Assembly: GCA_965249765.1 (NCBI GenBank) | Contig: CBDFMR010000005.1 | Span: 1,054,001-1,118,000 of the forward strand | Direction: 5' to 3' | Origin: CBDFMR01 sp965249765 | Lineage (GTDB): Bacteria > Bacteroidota > Bacteroidia > Chitinophagales > Saprospiraceae | DNA: 64,000 nt | Shown: in pieces, positions 17,691 to 27,210 of the stretch | Position numbering within the stretch: position 1 is the first letter of the stretch | Layout of the letters: the number at the start of each line of letters is the position of its first letter | The notes under the pieces: model-generated | Database searches by the model: none | What the model saw: the letters and a program-made list of their open reading frames with translations, nothing else | What the model was told of the DNA's origin: nothing | Made by a program: the position numbers and the translations under genes

Positions 17691-17718
17691 CCGTTCAGAA
17701 AATACATGAAAATCACCA

Positions 17719-18360
17719 TCACGGTGCCAACCTTTCAATTTTCCATTTGGCGTCTTCGGCCTGACGGTACACAATCCTATCATGAAGTCTGTCCATCCTT
17801 CCTTGCCAAAACTCAAAATAGGACGGAATAACTTCGTAACCACCCCAGAAATCAGGTAAGGGTAGGGGGTCTTCATCCTTGAATTTTAAAGTTAGATTTT
17901 GTTTTTGATGCTCGAGGTAATCTCTACTTATCACTGTTGCACTTTGCTCAGAAGCCCACGCTGACAATTGGCTACCTCGCGGACGAGACTGGAAATATTT
18001 CTTTGATTTATTCTGGTCGATTTTAGACACAGTACCTTCTATCCGTAATTGTCGTTGTAACTCCTTCCACATAAATAGAAGTGACACTTTAGGATTGAAC
18101 ACCATCTCCATGCCTTTTTTACTCTCATAATTGGTATAAAAGACAAATCCACTCTCTGTTACTTCTTTTAAGAGAATCACTCGAGACGAGGGTTGCATGT
18201 CCTTACTTACAGTCGAGAGTGTTGCGGCAGTAGGTTCTAGTGCTTCGGCATCCATCGCTGCCTGCAGCCATGTTTTAAATTGCTCCATAGGGTTTTCATT
18301 GACAATCTTTTCATCAAGTTCCATCATGGAGTAGTTGGTTCTGATTTCTTCTAAATTCAT
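17719..18360 (-). CDS. pdxH: pyridoxamine 5'-phosphate oxidase
   Basis: 213 residues from ATG 18360 (MNLEEIRTNYSMMELDE), the usual PdxH start and length; an in-frame TTG at 18396 is less likely. The FMN enzyme oxidises PNP/PMP to pyridoxal phosphate. Motifs: SSRVILLKEV (FMN phosphate), FVFYTNYESKKG, a QLRIEGTV strand, SRPRGSQLSAWAS, and the C-terminal signature FEFWQGRMDRLHDR ... WKIERLAP. The IS30-type element ends about 30 bp after its stop. A relic of the same 3' end lies at 15614-15715. Confidence 0.94.
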   Translation of the reverse strand: MNLEEIRTNYSMMELDEKIVNENPMEQFKTWLQAAMDAEALEPTAATLSTVSKDMQPSSRVILLKEVTESGFVFYTNYESKKGMEMVFNPKVSLLFMWKELQRQLRIEGTVSKIDQNKSKKYFQSRPRGSQLSAWASEQSATVISRDYLEHQKQNLTLKFKDEDPLPLPDFWGGYEVIPSYFEFWQGRMDRLHDRIVYRQAEDAKWKIERLAP

Positions 18361-18429
18361 ATTGACATAATCTGCATAAACAACAAAAATAATCAATACC
18401 TAACCCAACCAAAGGTATAATGACATTAA

Positions 18430-18755
18430 CTACTTCCTTATTTTCAATATTCGATCCGTGAATTCTCCTTTTTTACTCCTCGACACTGGTAGTATCGTTC
18501 CATCGCCCATCTCAATACTGCCTCCATCTCCTTTCTTGAATTTTCTCAGGTGATCCAAGTTTATAATATGAGATTGATGAGATCTGCAGAAGGACTCATC
18601 GTTGAGCAGATCTTCAACATCTTTGAGAGAAATAATTTTCGTCCTTTGGTAAGATGACAGCTCAGCAATATCATCGTACACACCATGCCATGCTTCAACA
18701 TATCTCACTCATTGATCCTACGAATATGGATAATAATATCTCTCTTTTCAACCAT
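18430..18755 (-). pseudogene. LytTR-domain DNA-binding protein, frameshifted
   Basis: The long frame (18430-18708, GTG start) encodes a LytTR domain: YVEAWHGVYDDIAEL, a DVEDLLNDESFCRSHQSHIINL core (cited in parts) and a final LPVSRSKKGEF. It lacks the first strand. That strand is present in another frame just upstream: ATG 18755, MVEKRDIIIHIRRINE, stopping at 18705-18707. Joining the two by a one-base shift restores a normal stand-alone LytTR protein of about 108 residues. No histidine kinase is nearby. It is either a pseudogene or depends on re-initiation at the overlapping GTG. Confidence 0.6.
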
Positions 18756-19234
18756 CAGTTCGCCTGCTGCTTAATTATCATGTAATTCAGCATGTATGAA
18801 TGAGTATTTGGAAAATCAGGAAGAACAGTACCCTGAAAGTATCAAGTACGAAGGTTGACAGCAACTCAACCCTCAGTAATTAAACTGATATCGGGAAAAC
18901 GGGAAATCGAGATTTCGGGAATTTCAAAACACCTAAAGATCTCTGCGCTTCTCTGTGGTCTTTGCGTGAAAGAATTTAAGGACTTCGAGAAAGCGTGATA
19001 GCCGGAGCTGCCCTTTAATTCCCTAAAGCGTGCTATTCGCCAGAGAAGTTGCGATAGCGGTCATCGAATAAATCTACTGCTAATATTAGAGAACTGCCTC
19101 ATTTTCAAATTGTAATGCCCCATTTTCAAATTCCTCAGCATTTCCTACTATATACTAACTCAAATGGCACCTACGCTAAATCACCGAAATTATCAGTAGC
19201 GCAACATTCTATCTTGTCAAAAAACAACAACATC
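18756..19234. other. intergenic, repeat-like, no gene seen
   Basis: 479 bp with no credible frame. Around 18940-18980 lies the phrase CTCTGCGCTTCTCTG followed by GGTCTTTGCGTGAAA, a kind of sequence scattered between genes in many environmental Bacteroidota as I recall. At about 19098-19133 CATTTTCAAATT occurs twice, 23 bp apart. It precedes the truncated secreted-protein gene. Confidence 0.4.
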
Positions 19235-19447
19235 ATGAATCGACTGATTGTAATTCTTCTTGTTTTATTGTATGCTTTCAGCAGTGCTATATCTCAAGCT
19301 ACCGTTTCAGCTACTTATACGGCAGGGGATATACCTACTAGTTATCCTATTTATGACGCCACATGTACTGGACCGGTGACTACGCTGACAGTGACATTGC
19401 CTGGGTGTATCCCAAATTTTCGTTTTATGCAACATTTCTATAAGTGA
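19235..19447 (+). pseudogene. 5' stub of a secreted protein, cut off by a transposase fragment
   Basis: From ATG 19235 a clean signal peptide (MNRLIVILLVLLYAFSSAIS) is followed by about 40 residues of Thr/Val-rich mature sequence (TVSATYTAGDIPTSYPIYDA, TLTVTLPGC) like the start of a Bacteroidota adhesin or Ig-like repeat protein. After about position 19410 the frame runs into sequence belonging to the opposed transposase fragment and stops at 19447. The rest of the gene is not in the window. Confidence 0.5.
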
Positions 19448-19694
19448 TTGGTGAGTCGATACCATTGATTATTCATGTTGAGATTGCGTAATCGTATGAT
19501 GTTCGTTGCTCCTTTTTTACTCCATCGTTGACCAGATAATTTGCATCTTTTCTGTACCAATGTACGATGTGCAGCTTCCATGGCGCCACTTCCTATATGT
19601 AATCCTTTCTTTTTGTACGCTGGATAGTTCATTCTAAATAAATTCCTTTCCAGATAGCCAAGTAGATTTTCCCTTTCAACCTTTGGCTTGCTAT
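19438..19694 (-). pseudogene. transposase C-terminal fragment (ISKra4-like)
   Basis: The frame ends at 19438 and can be read back to about 19694, where it is cut near the acrB end. Conserved-looking text: LLGYLERNLFRMNYPAYKK, GLHIGSGAMEAAHRTLVQ, KLSGQRWSKKGATNI. This IGSGAxE-AHR ... GQRWS pattern is that of ISKra4-type C-termini; the family call is from memory. Only about the last 85 residues remain, so it is dead. It overlaps the end of the secreted-protein stub on the other strand. Confidence 0.55.
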
Positions 19695-19700
19695 TAGTTA

Positions 19701-21171
19701 GGGTTTCCTCAAAAAGTCACTCCATGATGTTGGGCGAACTGAGCCAGATACATCACAAAGATGGAGGCTGTAATCCATGATTCCGAAGTGACTTTCAATT
19801 TAGCTTTTATTTGGATGAGGTTATAGGCTTGTTTGGCATTTCCTATTTTTCCTTCAATGTGATTTCGACGTCCGTATTCTTTGCATTCCTTTCTTTTTTG
19901 ATAGGCAGTTTTCTTTCTTGGCTTTCCTTTGGGCATGTGGATGTGAGGCGTATTTGTTTTTCTTTGCACCACTGGCGATTTGCATTACTTGCATATAGTT
20001 TGTCAGCCATGATGATTTGAGGATAATAGCCTAATAGTGTTTTATAATTTTCTGCCTGTTGTTGTAAATCCTGCGATTCATGATATGCATCCCAGCTTAT
20101 ATTATCTGCTTTGACATACCCATCAAAGAGTGACAATCCTAATTTGGAACCAAATTCCACCATTGCAGATTGTTTCCCTCTTACTATCGGTCGTACATGG
20201 GGTTGAGATATACTTACTATACGGTGATCACACCTGTTGGTGTGATTGATGAACATCTCCCATTGTTGTTCCCATAATGTGTGTATAACCCAGAGTTGTT
20301 TTTGGTATTTGTGTGCCAGGGGAAAAGGCCGTTCCAACAGGTCTAACATTTTCTTGATATGGCCCAAGTTGCGTTTGACACAACTTAATCCGTTACGTAT
20401 TGCCTTACGCAATTCCTTTTTATTCTTTTTCTTGTTCTTGGCTTGTGATAAATATACCTTGTGTGCTTGTCGTCTGTAGCTACGTGGTTTGACTTTGAGT
20501 TCTTCTCGTAATATATCAAAGAGTAGATCTATTATCTTTTCTGTCTTTTCTCTGGCTTCATTGAGAAGACCCAAATCATTGGGATATCTAATTTGTTGGT
20601 CCGCTACTGTGGCATCTATCTTTAGTTCTCCATGATGTGTCTTATTGTTTTTATTGCTTCCGATCTCAGAAAACTTAATGATTATATCCGACAAAGTATC
20701 AAAGGTTTGTGAACCTACCTTTTTTCGTATCTCTACAAACAAGCTAGGAGCAAAAACTGACTTAGGATTAATCTCTTCAAGACCAAGAAAAAAACTGCAT
20801 GTATGGATTCTCTGTTATAATCAGCAATGTTTGCTCATCCGTTAATTTAAATTTGTGTTTGATTATCATCGATCCAATGAGCACCGAGGGTTTATGCCCA
20901 CAGCTCCCATTGAACTACTGTAGTGTTTGGTCCAATGGTTGACCATTTTATCCCATGGTAAAATAGAAGCTAACTGTATCCATCTGTTATTAGGATCCAA
21001 CTTCAGGTGGTAGAGTGAGCAAAATAGTCAAATTTGAGCTGGTACTGAGAAGAATAATTTATCATATGCAAGCTTATATCCCATATATAACTATAACACT
21101 ACATATATAATAATAAATATTGTGCTTTTTTAACTGATTATCAGCACTTTACAGCCACTTTGAGGAAACCC
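19701..21171 (-). mobile_element. IS5/IS1182-type element with intact ends and 6-bp target duplication
   Basis: The ends are inverted repeats: GGGTTTCCTCAAA at 19701-19713 and TTTGAGGAAACCC at 21159-21171. TAGTTA flanks both (19695-19700 and 21172-21177), a perfect 6-bp target duplication. The element is 1471 bp. Removing it and one TAGTTA leaves the RND pump gene ending in TAA; with it, the junction makes TAG, so the insertion sits in that stop codon without altering the protein. Confidence 0.8.
19709..21027 (-). pseudogene. transposase of the IS5/IS1182-type element, multiply frameshifted
   Basis: The largest open piece (19843-20742) holds GELKIDATVADQQIRYPNDL, LLNEAREKTEKIID and a GYYPQIIMADKLYASNANR segment; the C-terminal piece (19709-19972) holds YGRRNHIEGKIGNAK and ITASIFVMYLAQFAQ. 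They lie in different frames and overlap near 19930-19972. N-terminal text appears in further frames: LKLDPNNRWIQLASILPW, then KHKFKLTDEQTLL and ENPYMQFFLGLEE. The last join needs one base fewer in the 7-A run at 20788-20794. At least three shifts, so it is inactive unless helped in trans. Confidence 0.75.
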
Positions 21172-24100
21172 TAGTTATCTACTTTTTGCATATGCAGTAT
21201 CCTTTTCAACCACTCCTTCCCCCGATAAGCCATCCAGTACATCACGGGTACTACCACGAGAGTGAGGAAAGTCGCAAACGTCAATCCATAAATGACCGTC
21301 CATGCCATAGGGCCCCACATCGCCGTGTTGTCTCCACCTGAAAAATATTGAGGATCAAGATCTGTTATCAACGTAAAGAAATTGAAGTTGATACCCATAG
21401 CCAGTGGGATCAATCCCAGAATGGTCGTTATCGCCGTCAGTAGCACCGGTCGCAGTCTCGTCGATCCACCTTCGACTATGCAGTTCCTTACATCATCGAC
21501 TGTCATCTCCTTCATAGAAGAGAGGCCCATCTTAGTTTGGAATCTCTTAAAAAGCAAATTAATATAATCTAGTAACACAATGGCATTATTTACCACAACA
21601 CCCGCCAGTGAGATGACACCCACACCAGAGAATATGATGGAAAAAGTAGTTCCTGTCAGCATGTAACCGAGGAATACACCGATCGTACTAAAGAGGATAG
21701 ATAGGAGAATGATGAAGGGTGAAACCAATGAATTAAACTGACCCACGATTATGATAAAAATAGCGAAAAGTGCAGCCATAAAAGCGCCCATAAGAAATCC
21801 CATGTCTTCGGCTTGCTGCTCCTGTTGTCCAGTAAATTCGTAAGTCATACCATCAGGAAGTTCAAAATCTGTCATGGCTTCCCTGATCGACCCAACGGTC
21901 TGGTTCTCATTAAAGCCATCAAGTACATTGGAACTTATTGTAATTACCCGTTCAGAGTTGGCGCGCTTTACAGCGCTATAGGTTGACGAGTATTCATAGT
22001 CTGAGACAGAGGAGATCGGAACTTGAACGATCCGTCCATTCGTAGGATTTCGGAAAGTGACCTTTTGATTCATCAATTCATCAATGTCGTTTCGATACTT
22101 GTCTGACAATCTCACCATTATAGGATACTCATCTTCTCCAACTTTAAATTTGGATACTTCCTTACCAAAAACGGATGTCCTGATCGAGCTTGCAATACTA
22201 TACGTAGAAAGCTCGTATCTACGGGCGGCTGCTCTATCAATATTTACTGATAACTCAGGCTTACCCATTTTTACATCCATCTGTAACTCGTCAATACCTC
22301 CTATGCCTAAGCTCTCTATATAGGTCTTTGCCCGCTGAGAAGTGACAATCAAACTATCGAGTTCATCACCTCTGATCTCAAGATTGATGGGCTTACCTGT
22401 TGGTGGTCCATTGGCATTTTGATCAGCATACACCTGAACACCGGCATCGCTTTTTACTTTTTCTCTGAGGTCATTGAGAATATCACGTGTAGAAACGTCG
22501 CCTCTGTCCTGACTTGCTACAAATGATAAAGTGATCCTTGCTTTATGAGGAGTAACTCCGGGTTCTGGAGGTTGGTTTGGGTCAGAAACCTCTTCACCGA
22601 TCTGTGTGAGTATGGCTTCTACGATGTGTCGTCGATCCTCAATAACATCTTCGATCTTATCTTCGATGCCATTGACTATTCTATTGGTTTTTTCGATGTC
22701 ACTTCCCAGAGGTAGATCTACAAAGACGTTGATATACATAGGGTCAGGGTTGGGGAAGTACTCTATTTCAGGTGGGAATACCATCATCAATCCGATAGAC
22801 ACAAAAAGCAACATGACGGTACCGAGAAAAACCAGATAGGGTTTGATTCCCGTCAGAGCAAATCGGATAAACCTGTTATATGTATTCTCTAAGAGAGGGA
22901 GTATCTTATTCTGAAAATAGAATGATCCCGGCCGTAGTACGAAGAAGTTGAGCAAGGCAATCAACATAGCAAATACCATAAAATTGCGCATGGCATTGAA
23001 TCCAATAAAATGAGACAGCACGGCTATAGCAAGTAATATGAATGAAAAGATGAGGATGTTTCTACGTTTTCTCAGATAGGTTGATCGCTCATCGGCTTGC
23101 TCATCTACTTTCATAAATCGCGATGTGAACACAGGGTTGATGACCAGCGCTACAAATAGGGAAGACGAAAGTACAATGATCAGTGTGATGGGCATGTACT
23201 TCATAAACTCACCCATGATTCCAGGCCAGAAAGCCAATGGAATAAATGCAGCCAATGTTGTTGCGGTAGATGCGATGATAGGCATGGCTACTTCGCCCGC
23301 TCCTTGCTTGGCAGCAGTGATGCCATCATAGCCATCCTGCATGTAGCGATAGATGTTTTCTACAACTACTATGGCATTGTCTACAAGCAATCCGAGGGCC
23401 AGTATCAACGAAAACAACACTACAATATTCATGGTAGTCCCAGAAAGGTGTAGCAAGAGAATCCCCGTGAGCATAGATAATGGAATAGCAATACCGACAA
23501 ACGCTGCATTTCTGAGTCCAAGGAAGAATAGCAATACAAGTACTACAAGTATTACACCTGAGATGATGCTATTCTCGAGATTGTTTACTTCATTTCTTGT
23601 GTTTACGGACTGGTCGTTGAACAAGGTGATCTTCAAGTCATCGGGAAGCACCTTTCTCGCCTCATCAAGGACCACTTTTAGATTATCAGAAGCCTCAAGG
23701 AGGTTCTCACCCCGTCGCTTGATGACATTGAGGGAAATTACTGGCAATCCATCAGCTCTGGCATAGCTCGTTCTCTCTTTGAAACCATATACCACCTCTG
23801 CTATGTCCTTTAAAAATATAGGTCGTTGGTTTTCACTCTTGACGATCATATTCTTGATCTGCTCCATGTTTTCAAACTGACCAACAACTCTTACTGCTCG
23901 ACGGAATCCTCCGCCTACAATCTCGCCAGCAGACATAGTGAGATTCTCTGATGCTACTGCATTTTCTATGTCTTGAAATGACACCTCTAGCGATTGCATC
24001 TTGTTGAGGTCGACATTGATCTTCACTTCTCTTTCCAGAGCACCCTTTCTTTCTACTTTCGATACTTGCTTGATGGCTTCTATCTCATCCTTTAGATCAT

Positions 24101-24599
24101 CGGCATAATTCCTCAAGTCATCGGGAGAATAGTCACCACTTACATTAACAGTGACGATGGGAATCTCCGAGAAATTAATCTCGAGGACCGTAGGCTCGTC
24201 CGTAAGATCATCCGGTAATTCGTTCTTGGCTTTGTCTACAGCATCTTTCACCTTCCTCACGACATCTTCCATTTCCATATCTGTATCAAACTCTGATATG
24301 ATTACAGAGAAATCTTGGATGGAAGTGGACATGACGTCTTTGACTCCGACAATATTCTCGATCTCATCTTCAATAGGTCTGGTGACAAGGTTTTCAATCT
24401 CCTCTGCCGAGTTGCCGAAGTAAGGAGTATTGACATAGACTGTAGGCATTGATGCTTCCGGATATTGCTCCTTGGGCATACTTTGGTATGAGCTGATCCC
24501 AAAGAGTAGTATCATCAATGTGACGAGAAATATACTCGTTGCATTATCTACAGCAAAAGAACTGAGTCCAAATTCTCTGATGTTATGTTGGTTCTTCAT
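21171..24599 (-). CDS. RND efflux pump inner-membrane subunit (HAE1/AcrB-like)
   Basis: 1142 residues, a full-length proton-driven pump subunit. It begins with a cytoplasmic leader and TM1 (SIFLVTLMILLFGISSY); the porter domain has PKEQYPEASMPTVYV and YFGNSAEEIENLVTRPIE. Central TM4 carries LILALGLLVDNAIVVVENI with the proton-relay Asp. A second half repeats the fold, ending with GVISLAGVVVNNAIVLLDYI. The two-fold internal repeat and two large periplasmic loops are clear. It follows its MFP by 2 bp. An IS element lies in its stop codon (TAG formed at the junction). Substrates cannot be told from sequence. Confidence 0.92.
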   Translation of the reverse strand: MKNQHNIREFGLSSFAVDNATSIFLVTLMILLFGISSYQSMPKEQYPEASMPTVYVNTPYFGNSAEEIENLVTRPIEDEIENIVGVKDVMSTSIQDFSVIISEFDTDMEMEDVVRKVKDAVDKAKNELPDDLTDEPTVLEINFSEIPIVTVNVSGDYSPDDLRNYADDLKDEIEAIKQVSKVERKGALEREVKINVDLNKMQSLEVSFQDIENAVASENLTMSAGEIVGGGFRRAVRVVGQFENMEQIKNMIVKSENQRPIFLKDIAEVVYGFKERTSYARADGLPVISLNVIKRRGENLLEASDNLKVVLDEARKVLPDDLKITLFNDQSVNTRNEVNNLENSIISGVILVVLVLLFFLGLRNAAFVGIAIPLSMLTGILLLHLSGTTMNIVVLFSLILALGLLVDNAIVVVENIYRYMQDGYDGITAAKQGAGEVAMPIIASTATTLAAFIPLAFWPGIMGEFMKYMPITLIIVLSSSLFVALVINPVFTSRFMKVDEQADERSTYLRKRRNILIFSFILLAIAVLSHFIGFNAMRNFMVFAMLIALLNFFVLRPGSFYFQNKILPLLENTYNRFIRFALTGIKPYLVFLGTVMLLFVSIGLMMVFPPEIEYFPNPDPMYINVFVDLPLGSDIEKTNRIVNGIEDKIEDVIEDRRHIVEAILTQIGEEVSDPNQPPEPGVTPHKARITLSFVASQDRGDVSTRDILNDLREKVKSDAGVQVYADQNANGPPTGKPINLEIRGDELDSLIVTSQRAKTYIESLGIGGIDELQMDVKMGKPELSVNIDRAAARRYELSTYSIASSIRTSVFGKEVSKFKVGEDEYPIMVRLSDKYRNDIDELMNQKVTFRNPTNGRIVQVPISSVSDYEYSSTYSAVKRANSERVITISSNVLDGFNENQTVGSIREAMTDFELPDGMTYEFTGQQEQQAEDMGFLMGAFMAALFAIFIIIVGQFNSLVSPFIILLSILFSTIGVFLGYMLTGTTFSIIFSGVGVISLAGVVVNNAIVLLDYINLLFKRFQTKMGLSSMKEMTVDDVRNCIVEGGSTRLRPVLLTAITTILGLIPLAMGINFNFFTLITDLDPQYFSGGDNTAMWGPMAWTVIYGLTFATFLTLVVVPVMYWMAYRGKEWLKRILHMQKVDN

Positions 24600-24601
24600 G
24601 T

Positions 24602-25798
24602 CTACTGATTGATAATTTCTAAGAGATCTCCTTGCGATACATTTCTGGCTCCCTCGATGATTATCGATGTTCCAGCCTTCAATCCTTCGGAAATTATAGC
24701 AACACCATCATGACTTTCACCCGTCTGTACAATTACTTTCTCGGCAACCAAAAGACTATCGCTATTGGCGGCGACATAAAGAAACTTGTTGCCGCTGACA
24801 TCATCTTGAATGATCTCAATCGGAACGGTGATGACGTCTTTAGCACTGAAGTCATTTACCTTTACTTCTGCAAGTAGGTTAGGCTTTAGCTCTCCCTTAG
24901 GGTTCTTTACATCAATCTCTATCTTGAATGTTCTATTTGAGGGATCAATGGTTCGGCCTATAAGGCTGATTTTCTCCATGATCTCCTTATCAAGTGCGGG
25001 AAAATATACACTCACTCTATCGCCTTTCTTTATCGTACCTAAGTAAGACTCAGGTAGATCTGCCACCACTTTTACTTTCGATGTACTGAGAAGCTGAACA
25101 ATGGGCAATCCAGGAGATGCCATTTCACCCTGCTGCAATAGCTCCATGTTTACGACACCAGAAATAGGGCTATACACATTCCTTTTAGAAAGATTGTGCC
25201 TCAAGGTTTCCAGTGATTTCTCGAGTCTCTCTTTGTTGTTCTTGGACTCCAGATACTGAATTTCTGATCCTATATTTTGGTCCCATAGCCGCTTCTGTCT
25301 TTCATAGATTGTTTTGGCAAGGTCAAGTGACGTTTCCAGCTCTACGATTTGTTTCTCAAGAGATTGCAAATCTACGCTTGCTATGAGCTGTCCTCTTCGT
25401 ACTGACTGACCTTCTTTTACATTTACTCTGAGGAGTCTTCCTCCTGTCTCACTACTAACCATGACTACGTCATCAGGCTGTACCGATGCTTGTATAGAGA
25501 CATATCTGTCAAAGTCCTTTATCTCTGTTTTTTGCGTTGTCACTTTCACTGTTCTTCGGATTTTCTCCGGTGAAATCTCAGCAATCTCATCACGCAACTG
25601 TTCGATCTCTGTCTTGAGTTGAGCTACCTGTTCTTTTTTTGATTTCAATAGTGCTTGCTTCCCTGCAAGATCAGTGGGGGTTTCAACCTTCGGCTTGCAT
25701 CCATGCAGGATAATGATTGAGAATAGAATAACTGCAGTGATGGTAGATAGCCATTTTGAGTTAGCGTATTTGATAGGGGTTGTATTAGACATCTTCAT
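24602..25798 (-). CDS. efflux RND periplasmic adaptor (membrane fusion protein), lipoprotein
   Basis: 398 residues. A membrane segment ends at ILHGC, a lipobox (Cys about residue 34). A coiled-coil precedes the barrel-sandwich: KKEQVAQLKTEIEQLRDEI near residues 55-75. Lipoyl half-motifs GGRLLRVNVKEGQSVRRGQ and VYSPISGVVNMELLQQGE bracket a hairpin (about residues 160-215), then beta-barrel and membrane-proximal domains. It bridges the RND pump and the TolC-type channel encoded on either side; 2 bp to the pump gene. Confidence 0.9.
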   Translation of the reverse strand: MKMSNTTPIKYANSKWLSTITAVILFSIIILHGCKPKVETPTDLAGKQALLKSKKEQVAQLKTEIEQLRDEIAEISPEKIRRTVKVTTQKTEIKDFDRYVSIQASVQPDDVVMVSSETGGRLLRVNVKEGQSVRRGQLIASVDLQSLEKQIVELETSLDLAKTIYERQKRLWDQNIGSEIQYLESKNNKERLEKSLETLRHNLSKRNVYSPISGVVNMELLQQGEMASPGLPIVQLLSTSKVKVVADLPESYLGTIKKGDRVSVYFPALDKEIMEKISLIGRTIDPSNRTFKIEIDVKNPKGELKPNLLAEVKVNDFSAKDVITVPIEIIQDDVSGNKFLYVAANSDSLLVAEKVIVQTGESHDGVAIISEGLKAGTSIIIEGARNVSQGDLLEIINQ

Positions 25799-25830
25799 TT
25801 TATTAAAGTCTTCAATTGTTGTATTCAGTA

Positions 25831-27210
25831 TTATAAATTACCCAAAGCAAGATCAAGGTCAGTCTTGGATAGTACTAAGTCGTAGAGAGCGTTGATATAA
25901 GCTGATTGAGCCTGATAAAGAGAAGCCTCAGCTTGTGATACTTCTACACTTGATCCTACACCTTCATTAAACTTGATCATAGTTTTGTCATAGATCTTTT
26001 GATTGAGTTCGAGGGCATTGTTCTTATCTTGTAAGCTCCTCTTGGCATTGGCAAAATTGATCCTAGCATTCTGAACCTGAAGCACCATGCCTCGCTCAAA
26101 TTCTGATCTTTCTAGATCGGTTTTTTCAATTCTCAGTTTGGTACGTTGGATTTGTGACTTCCTTTGATTACCGTCGAAGATGGGAAGTTTGATTGCTACT
26201 CCTGCGGCAGCCGATGGTAGCCATCCTGATTCGCTGCTGTCAAAGATGTTGTTTCGCTGAAGGGATTCTGAGGCATTGGCAAAGGCTCTCACTGAAGGCC
26301 AGTATCCATCTTTTTGTCTTTTAAGATCGAGTTGGTTGAGCTCTTGACTTGTATTGAGTTGATCATACTCGGGTCTCAAGTTATAATCAATATCTTCCAA
26401 TAGGTCGATATCATTAAGTAATGATATGGATATTACTTCTTCTAGGTTTTCACTAAGAGTTAAATCATCATAGATGGGATAATTCATCTGATACTTGAGG
26501 AGGTTCTTGCTCATCACAACCAATTGTCCAAGGTTGGTGGCTTCAGTTTTGAGGTTTTCTAATGATAAGAAAAGTCGATCTACGTCAAGTGATTCTACAA
26601 ATCCATTCTCATACAATTGCTCAGCATCGGAGTGAGATTTTGATACAACTTCTATGTTTTTGGCAATAATATTCAAGTTTTCTTGGGCAATAAGAATGGA
26701 GAAATAAGCTTTGGTGACATTGCCACGAATATCTCTTTCTGCAACGGCAGATGATTTACTGACAAGATCTTTGTAAAGACGTGCGGCTTTTAATCCTGTG
26801 ATATATGATGGATCAAATAGAAGCTGGCTAAACTCCAGATTGGCGGTGAGGTTTTGCTTCTGAAATAGGGAAAAGTCAAAAGTCTCAGGTGTAGGAATCC
26901 CTCCTTGATCTATAAGATTTTCAGCTTGGAGAACTCCATAGACAATAGGAGAAATGAAATCTTGGACCGGTTGTGATGGAGTCACGAAGTAATAGGTATA
27001 GTTGACTCCGCCATTGAGTTGAGGAAGACCTATGGATTTATATTCATTGACTTGTTCGTGGGCGTCAGCCATATCGAGTTGTACCATCTTTAGGGATTGT
27101 CCATTCTTGAGGGCATAATCGATGGCTTTCGATAAGGTGAAGCTTTGCTGTCCATTAATGGCAAGACTTGACAGTAAGATTAACAGTACTTTGATTTGTT
27201 TATTCATCAC
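25831..27210 (-). CDS. TolC-family outer-membrane efflux protein
   Basis: 459 residues. A signal peptide (LLILLSSLAINGQ) and two OEP repeats are visible: the first with FTLSKAIDYALKNGQSLK and YKSIGLPQLNGGVNY, the second with RPEYDQLNTSQELNQLDLKR and GYWPSVRAFANASES, ending SYIxALYDLVLSKTDLDLALG-like. Long helices with heptads suit the periplasmic tunnel. Its start overlaps the TetR stop by 11 bp, so the four genes TetR-TolC-MFP-RND form one operon. Confidence 0.9.
   Translation of the reverse strand: MMNKQIKVLLILLSSLAINGQQSFTLSKAIDYALKNGQSLKMVQLDMADAHEQVNEYKSIGLPQLNGGVNYTYYFVTPSQPVQDFISPIVYGVLQAENLIDQGGIPTPETFDFSLFQKQNLTANLEFSQLLFDPSYITGLKAARLYKDLVSKSSAVAERDIRGNVTKAYFSILIAQENLNIIAKNIEVVSKSHSDAEQLYENGFVESLDVDRLFLSLENLKTEATNLGQLVVMSKNLLKYQMNYPIYDDLTLSENLEEVISISLLNDIDLLEDIDYNLRPEYDQLNTSQELNQLDLKRQKDGYWPSVRAFANASESLQRNNIFDSSESGWLPSAAAGVAIKLPIFDGNQRKSQIQRTKLRIEKTDLERSEFERGMVLQVQNARINFANAKRSLQDKNNALELNQKIYDKTMIKFNEGVGSSVEVSQAEASLYQAQSAYINALYDLVLSKTDLDLALGNL

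Noticed and set aside
23353..23766. 137-codon plus-strand frame inside the RND pump gene
   Set aside because: Antisense shadow of a complete, well-conserved gene.
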